Shown one piece after another: positions 1-5,814 of a stretch of 7,401 bases of DNA (the first letter of the stretch is position 1; each line of letters begins with the position of its first letter). A model generated the notes under the pieces. That model did not search any database. It had not been told where the DNA came from and saw nothing but the letters and a program-made list of their open reading frames with translations. The stretch is taken from NCBI GenBank assembly GCA_902489945.1, contig CABUBZ010000085.1, positions 1 to 7,401 on the forward strand, read 5' to 3'. The position numbers and the translations under genes are program-made. This stretch comes from an uncultured Collinsella sp. GTDB lineage: Bacteria; Actinomycetota; Coriobacteriia; Coriobacteriales; Coriobacteriaceae.

Positions 1-259
1 CCTCGCGCTCACGGTCGTTAAAACTGGCTTCGTGCTGCTCGCCCGAAAGCCGCAGGGCATCGTCTAGGAACACCTCGTGCACCTCGACCACGTTGCCGGG
101 CAGCTCGTAGACAAACTTACCGCGGTCGGCAGCATGCGCGCCGATCACCCACAGCACAAACTCGTGCTCGGGCATGGCCTGGATATAGCCATGCATCCAG
201 GTAGATACGCCGCCGTGCACATAGGGGTAGCAACCCTCGAGTACCAAGCAGATTCTCAT
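1..259 (-). CDS. pelF: PelF family glycosyltransferase, N-terminal part (runs off the left edge)
   Basis: This is the cytosolic GT4-type glycosyltransferase that polymerises Pel polysaccharide from UDP-sugar. Only the first 86 codons are in the window; family members are about 500 residues. The start is ATG at 259-257, whose ATGA overlaps the stop of the upstream deacetylase gene, with AAGGAGGG at 276-269 nine bases ahead. Translation begins MRICLVLEGCYPYVHGG (residues 1-17). The EGxYPxVxGGVSxWxH pattern (residues 8-23) is the N-terminal glycine-rich hallmark of PelF, which belongs to the donor/acceptor cleft in GT-B enzymes. The C-terminal donor-binding domain lies outside the window, so catalytic competence cannot be judged. 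It is the fifth gene of the minus-strand operon and is probably translationally coupled to its neighbour. The identification rests on the motif plus the gene order. Confidence 0.9.
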   Translation of the reverse strand, partial: MRICLVLEGCYPYVHGGVSTWMHGYIQAMPEHEFVLWVIGAHAADRGKFVYELPGNVVEVHEVFLDDALRLSGEQHEASFNDRERE

Positions 260-2136
260 TTATCGCCACCCTCCTTGCGCTCGATCGTCACGGTCTTATC
301 ATTTGCCTTGAGCAGATACAGATTGCCCGTAAGGTGCGTCAGTTCGCCACCCGTGACTGCACCCGGCTCGCCATTGTTGGCGCGGAACATGAGCCACGCC
401 TCGTCGTGGAAATTGCCCAGACTAAGCGTCCAGACGTCCGCGCTGGTATCCACGCTCACCGTAACCGACGAAAAGCGCTGGATAGCACCGGAGCACTCCG
501 ACGCCGTCTGGTGCCGTAGGTCGGGCGCAGACCTGGTAAGCCAGTCCAGGTAGTCGGTCAGGCCGCCCTTGTAGACTTCCCAGCCCTCCTTGGCACCACG
601 ATCGGGATCGAGCAAGTCGTCCGGATGCATAAAGTGCGTACTCACGTAGTGCATGTTGAGCTCGGACACGGCAGCCAGGCGCATATAGGAATCGTCGACC
701 ATGCCGCCCGAAACAATACGTGGCTGCTCCACAATGCCATCGCTCGCCACGCCAAACTCCTGCACGTACGGCAGGTCAGTGCCGTTCTCAAAGTACGTAC
801 TGGCAATAGTCTTAATACGAGGAACGTCAGTGCCGATAAGCTGGCGCGCGCGGGCCGAAAGGATATTCGACGGCGGCACGTAGACCGAGCCGTGAGCGTT
901 GGGCAGCACCTCGTCCTGGAAGGCTATAAGTTCGTTGAGCGAAGCGACGAGCGTCTCTTTGTTCTTCCAGGTCTTGTAGACGTACAGCGTGCCGTAGTCG
1001 GTGTCCCAGAGCGCCAAAGGCTGATGGTTATAGCCGTGAAAGCCCAGCTCTCCGCCCATCTGCAGCAGCATGCCGCCAAAATAGCGGAACTGCGTGGTAT
1101 CGGCCTGGCGCGCGGGCTCGGTCTGGTTGACCGCGTCCTCGTAGTTTTCGATCATCACGCCGGTATAGCGAATGCCGTATTTTTGCGCGAGCTTTTGCAG
1201 GTCGGGCCACCAGACCTTGGTGTAAAAATCGGCAATGGAGAGGCCGTAGTCACGCTTGATATAAGTACCATCGCCCGAGGGCACGGGGCTAGGAAAGTCG
1301 TCCAAATAGAACACGGCGCTGTTGATGACCGGATAGGCCGTGGCATCACCCAGCAAGCTTATGGCCGAAGCATAGAACCCACGCATGACCTTGTCGTAGA
1401 TGCCAATGTTGCACACCACGGTGTGACCACTGCCGCAATCGTTAGACCAAATGAGCGGCGTGCCCGCGTCACCGGTCTTTGCCCATACGTGCGCCGTTTC
1501 GCGCAATGAAACCGAAAGCGAAGAATCGAAGGGATCCGAGAACTCGTAGCGCTCTCCTCCGCCCAACATAAAGTCCTCGCTCGGAACGATACTTTCGGCT
1601 GTCGCATAGTCATATCCGGCCGATTCGATCCCAAGCTTGGAAGCAATAGCCTGCAGATAGTTCGAGTTATCTGGCGTCATGCCCAGCATGAGTGAGCCGC
1701 CCGCACTCACCCAACTCATAATGTCGGTCAGATGCTTACCGATCCCATCGAGCGACGGCATGAGCAAAATCACGCGATCGAAGGAGGTCAGCGAGGGAAT
1801 GGCATCCGCACCATCCAGGGCAAGGTCCACGTCGCGGTGCGCGATCTTCATGTCGAGCAGGATCTGGTCAAACTGCTCCTTTACGTCCTCGACACCCGGC
1901 TGGTCGGTATCGGTAATGACCAGGCACGTGGGCTTTTGGCCAAAGATTGCCGAGGAAGCCGGCACCGCATCGTTGGCGGCCAACATCCCCAGCTTATGCT
2001 GGCCCGCACTGTACTGCACGCCGGCACGCTCCACCAGCAACACGGCGGCCATAGCAATAAAGACCGCCCACACCACGAGGAGTCCCATCCAACGAAAGCG
2101 GCCTGCACGGTCGCGGATATGTTGGGCCACGCTCAT
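256..2136 (-). CDS. pelA: PelA-type polysaccharide deacetylase (DUF2194-like), membrane anchored, no hydrolase domain
   Basis: Predicted surface enzyme that removes acetyl groups from Pel polymer. The protein is 626 residues from ATG at 2136. That start is chosen because ATGA overlaps the pelE stop and GGGGAGGAGG lies at 2150-2141, four bases ahead; a TTG at 2160 in the same frame has no such support. A single N-terminal membrane anchor lies at about residues 16-35, followed by an extracytoplasmic Rossmann/GATase-like region (about 65-265). A carbohydrate-esterase-4-like domain follows: DDFPSP with D279 and D280, HGYNH with H367 and H371 (an H-x3-H metal site), YVPPSN near 419, and THFMHPDD near 500. 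Pseudomonas PelA also carries an N-terminal glycoside hydrolase domain; this protein does not, like the Gram-positive PelA-DA version. The tail (about 545-626) looks like a beta-rich domain. The deacetylase call is strong; the substrate comes from context. Confidence 0.87.
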   Translation of the reverse strand: MSVAQHIRDRAGRFRWMGLLVVWAVFIAMAAVLLVERAGVQYSAGQHKLGMLAANDAVPASSAIFGQKPTCLVITDTDQPGVEDVKEQFDQILLDMKIAHRDVDLALDGADAIPSLTSFDRVILLMPSLDGIGKHLTDIMSWVSAGGSLMLGMTPDNSNYLQAIASKLGIESAGYDYATAESIVPSEDFMLGGGERYEFSDPFDSSLSVSLRETAHVWAKTGDAGTPLIWSNDCGSGHTVVCNIGIYDKVMRGFYASAISLLGDATAYPVINSAVFYLDDFPSPVPSGDGTYIKRDYGLSIADFYTKVWWPDLQKLAQKYGIRYTGVMIENYEDAVNQTEPARQADTTQFRYFGGMLLQMGGELGFHGYNHQPLALWDTDYGTLYVYKTWKNKETLVASLNELIAFQDEVLPNAHGSVYVPPSNILSARARQLIGTDVPRIKTIASTYFENGTDLPYVQEFGVASDGIVEQPRIVSGGMVDDSYMRLAAVSELNMHYVSTHFMHPDDLLDPDRGAKEGWEVYKGGLTDYLDWLTRSAPDLRHQTASECSGAIQRFSSVTVSVDTSADVWTLSLGNFHDEAWLMFRANNGEPGAVTGGELTHLTGNLYLLKANDKTVTIERKEGGDK

Positions 2137-3038
2137 CTGGCCTCCTCCCCGTCGCGCCAAAACGCCAACTTTTCGCGGTTGTCGGCGCTCAAATACACAT
2201 GTTGCTTGTCAATCGCATCGATCACACGGTGAACCTCGACACCGTTGTGGCGCATCACGGCCAGGCGCAGGCAAAGCATCCAAACCTCCTGCTCCTCGGG
2301 CACGTCGAGCACCAGCTGATCGGTCACAGCCTGCGCCTCGTCGATCTGTCCGACATCGGCCAGCGCCGTCGCGTATCGAATGCGCAGCTCAAAAGTGTCT
2401 TCGCGCTCGCAGCGACGCGCAAGCAGGCGCGCGTACTGTTGGCGCTGAATCTGAGCCACGCGCCCCTCAGCCAAACCCGAGCCCAAATATTCACCAAGAA
2501 AATCGCAGTATTCGTTGAGGTTTTGCGCGCTCGGGTCCGTCTTAAAGGCACGCTCCAGTTGCTGCAGTTTAAGGTCGGACTCCTTGGAGATCTGCGCCAC
2601 CGCCGTCGCGGCATAGTGCGCCACCTCAACGTCGTCGTTAAGCTTAGCCGCCTGCAGCTGCGCCAGGTACGCGTCGGGCTCCTCGGTGAGCATGGAGAGC
2701 ATTAGGCGGCGCCGGCATGCCGGGTCGTTGACGATGAGCGCCTCCTCGAGCGGGACCACGCCTGCATCGGCGTCACGGTCGTGCACCAGGATGCTGCGAT
2801 GCAGGTCGTCGTTGAAGCGCAGCGACTCCAGCGCAGACTCTTTCAGCCCCTCGCCAAACACCGCGCTGCGGACCGATAGCAGAACCACCAGCAACGGGCC
2901 CCACAGCGGCACCAGCACTATCACAGCCAACATGTGCCCGCGCACCGGCAGCAGGCCCAGCTTCATGAGCGTCCACAGCATCAGGCAAACCAGCGCATGA
3001 ATCAGCAACAAGACGGCAGCAACGACAAGCGAGATCAA
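2133..3038 (-). CDS. pelE: PelE-like membrane/TPR protein
   Basis: Predicted inner component of the Pel synthase complex. The 301-residue protein has two hydrophobic helices at about 3-25 and 36-58, then a long alpha-helical cytosolic region (about 100-290). Paired-helix repeats there resemble degenerate TPRs, for example around YATALADVGQIDEAQ. Two membrane spans followed by TPRs is the PelE architecture, and the position between pelD and the deacetylase gene agrees. The start is TTG at 3038-3036, overlapping the pelD TGA stop as TTGA; GAGGGGGG at 3052-3045 lies six bases upstream and makes this unusual start convincing. Its own TGA overlaps the next gene's ATG. In the Pseudomonas system PelD, PelE and PelG interact in the membrane; that role is transferred here by homology of layout, since PelE sequences are poorly conserved. 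Confidence 0.8.
   Translation of the reverse strand: MISLVVAAVLLLIHALVCLMLWTLMKLGLLPVRGHMLAVIVLVPLWGPLLVVLLSVRSAVFGEGLKESALESLRFNDDLHRSILVHDRDADAGVVPLEEALIVNDPACRRRLMLSMLTEEPDAYLAQLQAAKLNDDVEVAHYAATAVAQISKESDLKLQQLERAFKTDPSAQNLNEYCDFLGEYLGSGLAEGRVAQIQRQQYARLLARRCEREDTFELRIRYATALADVGQIDEAQAVTDQLVLDVPEEQEVWMLCLRLAVMRHNGVEVHRVIDAIDKQHVYLSADNREKLAFWRDGEEAR
2141..2150 (-). promoter_or_regulatory. Ribosome binding site that fixes the start of the deacetylase gene
   Basis: GGGGAGGAGG on the minus strand, four bases before ATG 2136-2134, inside the end of pelE. It decides for the ATG at 2136 over the in-frame TTG at 2160. Confidence 0.75.
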
Positions 3039-4258
3039 GCGGCACCCCCCTCACCGTCACCGGTGTAAGAGATGTGCTGCAGCAGCGCCACGATGTCCTC
3101 GCCGTCGACGGGCTCCACCGCAATCTGCTTTGCGCTCAGGCGCTCGCGGATAATAGGCAGATCGCACGCCTTTGCCTGGCGCATAAGCAGGTAGAGCACG
3201 TCGCCGTCGACCAAGCCCGCCGCGTCGCTCTCGCGGATTGCCGACCCAATTGCGCCCACCAGCTCGCCGACAGGCTCCATGCCCGGCACAACGCGCAGGA
3301 GCAAAAAACTCCCCATCTTGCTATCTGCCAGCGCCTGCTCCGCCGCGAGCTCTTGACCAAAGGCAGCCTGCTTGAGCACGCAAGTGCCGTCAACGCAGCG
3401 TTTATCCTGCGCCACCGCCTCATAGTCAAAGGCACGGCCCAGCGCGCTTTCGACCAGCCCGCACAAGATGCGGAACAGGTTTTGATAATAGAGGGTCATT
3501 TGGTTTTCGGCCGCACGACGCACAAAGATCAACACGGCGGGTGCCCCGTCGCGCTCGATCGTGTATCCAAACATGGGAAGCCCCGGCGTCAGCTCGCGAT
3601 TCACCCACAGGCTCGAACGACCCTCGTCGCCCAAAAGAGGCGCAAGCTGCTCAAGCGTGAGCGAGCGTGCGGCATCTTCGGCAATCGCAGGACTTGCTGC
3701 CACCAGGCGTGCAAATGCCCCGCCCGAAACATGGTAGATCGCCACCGAATCGTTCTCGAGGATCTCGCCCAGAAGCTCGCAGCACTTGCGATAGATGTCG
3801 CGTGGGTTGAATACGTCGAGCTCCTGCGTCACGGCAAAGATCTTGCCAAAGCTGTCGTGGCGACCCACGATCTGGCGCCTGTACGCGCGCTTGTCCTCGA
3901 TCGCGTCGTGGTAGAGCTGCGTAAGGAACGTATTGCGGTTGCGCACGAGCTCGTTTTGATCGCGCTCCGCCCTAATGGCTTCGCTGTTGCGCAGCTGCAC
4001 ATAGCCGCACACGGCACCCACAACAAAGTACGCAATAAACGGCAGCCAGTTAGACGGCTCGTAAAAGAGACCCTGGAAGGTATAGCCATACTGGGTAAAG
4101 TAGCTCGCGGCCAAACCCACCGACGCCAGCAGCGCCGCAACCAGGCCAAAATCGAGCCCATACAGCGTGCCGATCAGTACCACGTACAGCAGGCGGTAGT
4201 CGAGCACGTTAAGCTGAGCAGACTGCGAAAACACCAGCTCCAGGCCCTCAAAGAGCAC
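3035..4258 (-). CDS. pelD: PelD, c-di-GMP-binding regulator of Pel synthesis (possibly the C-terminal half of a broken SDR-PelD fusion)
   Basis: Membrane receptor that switches on Pel synthesis when it binds c-di-GMP. As drawn it has 407 residues. Hydrophobic segments lie at about 22-34, 36-54 and 71-88; a charged, probably coiled-coil stretch at 90-130; a GAF-like domain at 145-285; and a degenerate GGDEF domain at about 298-395. The GGDEF active motif is replaced by VDGDV (350-354), so no cyclase activity is expected. RESD (342-345), five residues ahead, matches the RxxD inhibitory-site motif that binds c-di-GMP. The start is doubtful. GTG at 4258 directly follows the TAG of the preceding gene in the same frame. 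The nearest GGAG is 15 bases away, and there is no Met until about residue 229. GTG at codon 9 (4234) is an alternative, with GAGGG ten bases ahead. Pseudomonas PelD has four membrane helices; only about three are encoded here. Confidence 0.9.
   Translation of the reverse strand: MLFEGLELVFSQSAQLNVLDYRLLYVVLIGTLYGLDFGLVAALLASVGLAASYFTQYGYTFQGLFYEPSNWLPFIAYFVVGAVCGYVQLRNSEAIRAERDQNELVRNRNTFLTQLYHDAIEDKRAYRRQIVGRHDSFGKIFAVTQELDVFNPRDIYRKCCELLGEILENDSVAIYHVSGGAFARLVAASPAIAEDAARSLTLEQLAPLLGDEGRSSLWVNRELTPGLPMFGYTIERDGAPAVLIFVRRAAENQMTLYYQNLFRILCGLVESALGRAFDYEAVAQDKRCVDGTCVLKQAAFGQELAAEQALADSKMGSFLLLRVVPGMEPVGELVGAIGSAIRESDAAGLVDGDVLYLLMRQAKACDLPIIRERLSAKQIAVEPVDGEDIVALLQHISYTGDGEGGAA
3045..3052 (-). 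promoter_or_regulatory. Ribosome binding site supporting the TTG start of pelE
   Basis: GAGGGGGG on the minus strand with spacer TGCCGC (six bases) before TTG at 3038-3036. It lies inside the 3' end of pelD and supports a rare start codon that overlaps the pelD TGA stop. Confidence 0.7.
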
Positions 4259-5173
4259 CTAGGCCAGCGCGGTCTCCAGGCATTTGATGGGCAGTGTCCG
4301 CCCGCGCATGCGGTCGATGGCGGCACGCAGCGGATGGCGCTTGCCCGCGAGGGTCTGCTCCCAGCGGGCGTGTATGGTCGAAAGATCGCGCAGCACGTCA
4401 TAGCGCTGGAACCACCCGTAGCGCGTGCGGACGGTATCGCTCGGAGCAATGGAGACGACGGCGTCCCCGTCGTAGGTAATGTCGAGCCCCGCGAACAAGC
4501 CCTTGAGCGCCTCGCCCAGGTCTCCCACGGTGTGGGCAAAGCTATCCGGAACCTCGAGTTCCTCGAATGTGGCATCCCAGCTGTCGAAGATGCGACGCAC
4601 CAGAACGGCCAGCTCCTCGGCGCAGAGGGCACCGAGCGGTGAGTCCGCCCCAGCCCTCATGACAGCAGAGCCTTGCGAGCACGCCTCGAACAGCGGGGTC
4701 AAAATCGGGTCTTCCAGCGTGGGCGAGGCGGTGTACAGATACGGCACGCGCAAGATCTTGGCCTGAATGCCGTCGCGGACCGCATAGTAGCGGCACAGGT
4801 CGTTGGCCGCACGGGCAATGATGCCCTTGCCGTTTTGCCCCGCAGCGTCCACCGCACCGTCCGCTCCCATGGGACCAGTCACAAACAGCAGCTGAATCTG
4901 GCGACCCATGCAAGCTCGAAAGACGGAGCGCAGCAGCTCGATGTCGCCAACGGCCTCGGTATGCGGCGTGAGATAGGTAGAGAGGTAAACCACACGGTCG
5001 AATTCGTAAGCCTGGTCCAGGTGCTGCAGCAGCTCTTTCCAAGACGCATGGAGCGACGACCCGTCGCGGCGCGCCTCGTTGGCCGCCACGACCTGAACAT
5101 GGTCACCGGGAAACGCCTTGGCACAAAAGTCGTCATCGACATACACGGTATTGCCAACAACCAGCACTTCCAC
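4259..5173 (-). CDS. Degenerate NAD-dependent epimerase/SDR-like protein, first gene of the pel operon
   Basis: The protein has 304 residues from GTG at 5173. This start is chosen because GGGGAGGGGGAG sits at 5191-5180, six bases upstream, and because the protein then begins MEVLVVGN, a Rossmann first strand; a TTG at 5236 falls inside the likely promoter. The overall pattern is that of the extended SDR/GalE family: first strand at 2-7, VVYLSTYL (61-68) in place of VYxSS, and a GIQAKILRVPYLY block (135-147) like the ILRxxxxYGP region. Key residues are missing. GxxGxxG has become G7-x-x-V-x-x-D13, and where YxxxK should lie (about 113-124) there is no tyrosine. Epimerase activity is therefore unlikely; a structural or regulatory role is inferred. 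A UDP-sugar epimerase often accompanies pel clusters. It ends in TAG, and the same frame continues straight into pelD. Confidence 0.65.
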   Translation of the reverse strand: MEVLVVGNTVYVDDDFCAKAFPGDHVQVVAANEARRDGSSLHASWKELLQHLDQAYEFDRVVYLSTYLTPHTEAVGDIELLRSVFRACMGRQIQLLFVTGPMGADGAVDAAGQNGKGIIARAANDLCRYYAVRDGIQAKILRVPYLYTASPTLEDPILTPLFEACSQGSAVMRAGADSPLGALCAEELAVLVRRIFDSWDATFEELEVPDSFAHTVGDLGEALKGLFAGLDITYDGDAVVSIAPSDTVRTRYGWFQRYDVLRDLSTIHARWEQTLAGKRHPLRAAIDRMRGRTLPIKCLETALA

Positions 5174-5179
5174 CGTGCG

Positions 5180-5191
5180 CTCCCCCTCCCC
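5180..5191 (-). promoter_or_regulatory. Ribosome binding site that fixes the start of the SDR-like gene
   Basis: Minus-strand GGGGAGGGGGAG followed by the six-base spacer CGCACG and GTG at 5173-5171. This purine-rich run is the only Shine-Dalgarno match near the 5' end of the gene. It selects GTG 5173 over TTG 5236, shortening the protein by 21 residues to begin at the Rossmann strand. Confidence 0.75.
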
Positions 5192-5206
5192 AAATTTAGC
5201 TTTGCC

Positions 5207-5236
5207 ATGGTAAACATGCATATTGTACGCTGTCAA
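5207..5236 (-). promoter_or_regulatory. Candidate promoter of the pel operon
   Basis: On the minus strand a perfect -35 hexamer TTGACA (5236-5231) is followed, after an 18-base spacer, by TACCAT (5212-5207), which matches four of six -10 positions. The transcript would start near 5200 and leave a leader of roughly 25-30 bases before the ribosome binding site at 5191-5180. A second weak -10 candidate, TACAAT, lies at 5227-5222 but lacks a well-placed -35. No terminator separates this site from the five genes downstream, so the whole operon could be driven from here. Confidence 0.55.
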
Positions 5237-5252
5237 TGTAGGCCAAAGGCAA

Positions 5253-5270
5253 CTTTAAAGCTGTTTTAAG
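5253..5270. repeat. AT-rich imperfect palindrome upstream of the pel promoter
   Basis: CTTTAAAG at 5253-5260 is a perfect 8-bp palindrome. Extended, CTTTAAA and TTTTAAG (5264-5270) form an imperfect dyad with one mismatch around GCTG. The sequence AACTTT also occurs twice, at 5251 and 5271, 20 bases apart (about two helical turns). The block starts about 15 bases upstream of the -35 hexamer and stands out in a GC-rich context, so it could be an operator or a distal UP-like element. No known regulator motif is recognised. Confidence 0.3.
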
Positions 5271-5358
5271 AACTTTTTCAGACGGGAAGCGACTCGCGCC
5301 TGAGCCAGAGAGCCCTACACGTGCCGCTGCACGGCGGAGAAAGGCGAATCCACTACCC

Positions 5359-5377
5359 CTCAGGCATAATTCCTGAG
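5359..5377. repeat. Perfect 6-bp inverted repeat (CTCAGG-7-CCTGAG)
   Basis: CTCAGG at 5359-5364 and CCTGAG at 5372-5377 flank the 7-base loop CATAATT. No T-run follows on either strand, so it is not an intrinsic terminator. It lies about 125 bases upstream of the pel -35 element and could be a protein-binding dyad or part of a decayed repeat. A weaker hairpin, CGTGC-CGCT-GCACG, is at 5320-5333. Confidence 0.3.
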
Positions 5378-5451
5378 CAAAATCAAGCAGAGCACACGGC
5401 TTTTTGCGCCACTTTAAGACGTAATCGGGATGTGGCGAGAGGCCAAATTCG

Positions 5452-5572
5452 GAAGTGCGGGGAAAACCAAAGGAATGCTGACCAGACCCCCGTTTTAGGC
5501 TTCCGCGACCTGCGGTTTTGATACAAAAAAACCGCGTTGTGCTCGAAGGTTTTCGATTTTTCCCCGCACTTC
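5452..5572. repeat. 121-bp element with perfect 15-bp terminal inverted repeats and a nested hairpin
   Basis: GAAGTGCGGGGAAAA at 5452-5466 is exactly complementary to TTTTCCCCGCACTTC at 5558-5572. Within the 91-base interior, GCGGTTTT (5512-5519) and AAAACCGC (5528-5535) form a second perfect 8-bp hairpin with an 8-base loop, and TCGAA-GGTT-TTCGA (5543-5556) a third, small one. AATT lies just outside each end, at 5446-5449 and 5576-5579, asymmetrically spaced. The element encodes no recognisable protein. The architecture fits a MITE or REP-like intergenic repeat, or a structured RNA. Copy number elsewhere in the genome would decide but is not visible here. Confidence 0.55.
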
Positions 5573-5577
5573 TGTAA

Positions 5578-5760
5578 TTACATCTCTGGATCGAGGGCGC
5601 AGGCAATGGTGACGACATCCACGATAGCGCCCCCCTATGCCTGATACCAAAATCGTTCCATAGGGACCCGTTTCCCAATGGGATGATTCTTCACAAAGGG
5701 CATTAAGGCGCATGAGAACATGGTAGAGGCAAGCAAGCGCGCTTCCACGTTTTCGCCCAT
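5578..5760 (-). pseudogene. Possible small gene or gene remnant, interrupted by an in-frame TAG
   Basis: A minus-strand frame starts at ATG 5760-5758 and runs 41 codons (beginning MGENVEARLLASTMF, ending MERFWYQA) to TAG at 5637-5635. It then continues in the same frame for 18 more codons (ending VVTIACALDPEM) to TAA at 5580-5578. The composition is protein-like, with mixed hydrophobic, charged and aromatic residues, but no family is recognised. No good Shine-Dalgarno precedes the ATG, and the frame is short, so chance is a serious alternative. If real, it could be the tail of a decayed gene cut off by the inserted AlbA_2 gene region. Confidence 0.2.
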
Positions 5761-5771
5761 GGTGACCACGG

Positions 5772-5777
5772 TATAAT
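5772..5777 (+). promoter_or_regulatory. Candidate -10 box (TATAAT) for the AlbA_2 gene
   Basis: A perfect TATAAT hexamer lies 37 bases ahead of the ATG at 5815, putting a transcript start near 5784 and a leader of about 30 bases. The -35 is poor (GTTTTC at 5749-5754 with 17-base spacing), so the promoter may be weak or need an activator. An AAAGG-type ribosome binding site lies at 5802-5806, eight bases before the ATG. Confidence 0.5.
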
Positions 5778-5814
5778 CCAACGAGACAAGCAACGAACGG
5801 GAAAGGCAGCGCGG

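Larger units (their letters stand above)
5237..5814. other. Divergent intergenic region of about 580 bp between the pel operon and the AlbA_2 gene
   Basis: No confidently real gene lies here on either strand. In order from the left it holds the AT-rich dyad, two small hairpins, the 121-bp inverted-repeat element, the doubtful short minus-strand frame, and the TATAAT box of the plus-strand gene. The gap is unusually long next to the tightly packed operon, which suggests either a complex control region or insertion and decay of mobile sequence. Confidence 0.6.

Noticed and set aside
625..1509. Plus-strand open frame of 294 codons
   Set aside because: Fully antisense to the deacetylase gene, including its DDFPSP and HGYNH region; no motif or convincing ribosome binding site of its own.
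1679..2518. Plus-strand open frame of 279 codons
   Set aside because: Antisense to the deacetylase and pelE genes, with a Ser/Arg/Pro-rich translation that resembles no protein.
3074..4642. Long plus-strand open frame of 522 codons antisense to pelD and the SDR gene
   Set aside because: It is antisense to two well-supported genes with recognisable domains; its translation is low-complexity in character (rich in R, H, Q, A, V) with no family motif, typical of GC-rich antisense frames.
5174..5236. TTG at 5236 as the start of the SDR-like gene
   Set aside because: It has no Shine-Dalgarno, overlaps the TTGACA -35 hexamer, and adds 21 residues before the Rossmann strand; GTG 5173 has an excellent site.
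5321..5521. Plus-strand frame of 66 codons in the intergenic gap
   Set aside because: No ribosome binding site, no recognisable motif, and it crosses the inverted-repeat arm and nested hairpin.
5543..5561. Hairpin TCGAA-GGTT-TTCGA followed by five T's as a plus-strand intrinsic terminator
   Set aside because: The stem is only 5 bp and AT-rich, and there is no plus-strand gene upstream for it to terminate; treated as part of the inverted-repeat element.
5196..5678. Minus-strand frame of 160 codons across the intergenic gap
   Set aside because: It runs through the inverted-repeat element and the pel promoter, its translation is compositionally odd and lacks any motif; more likely a chance open frame.
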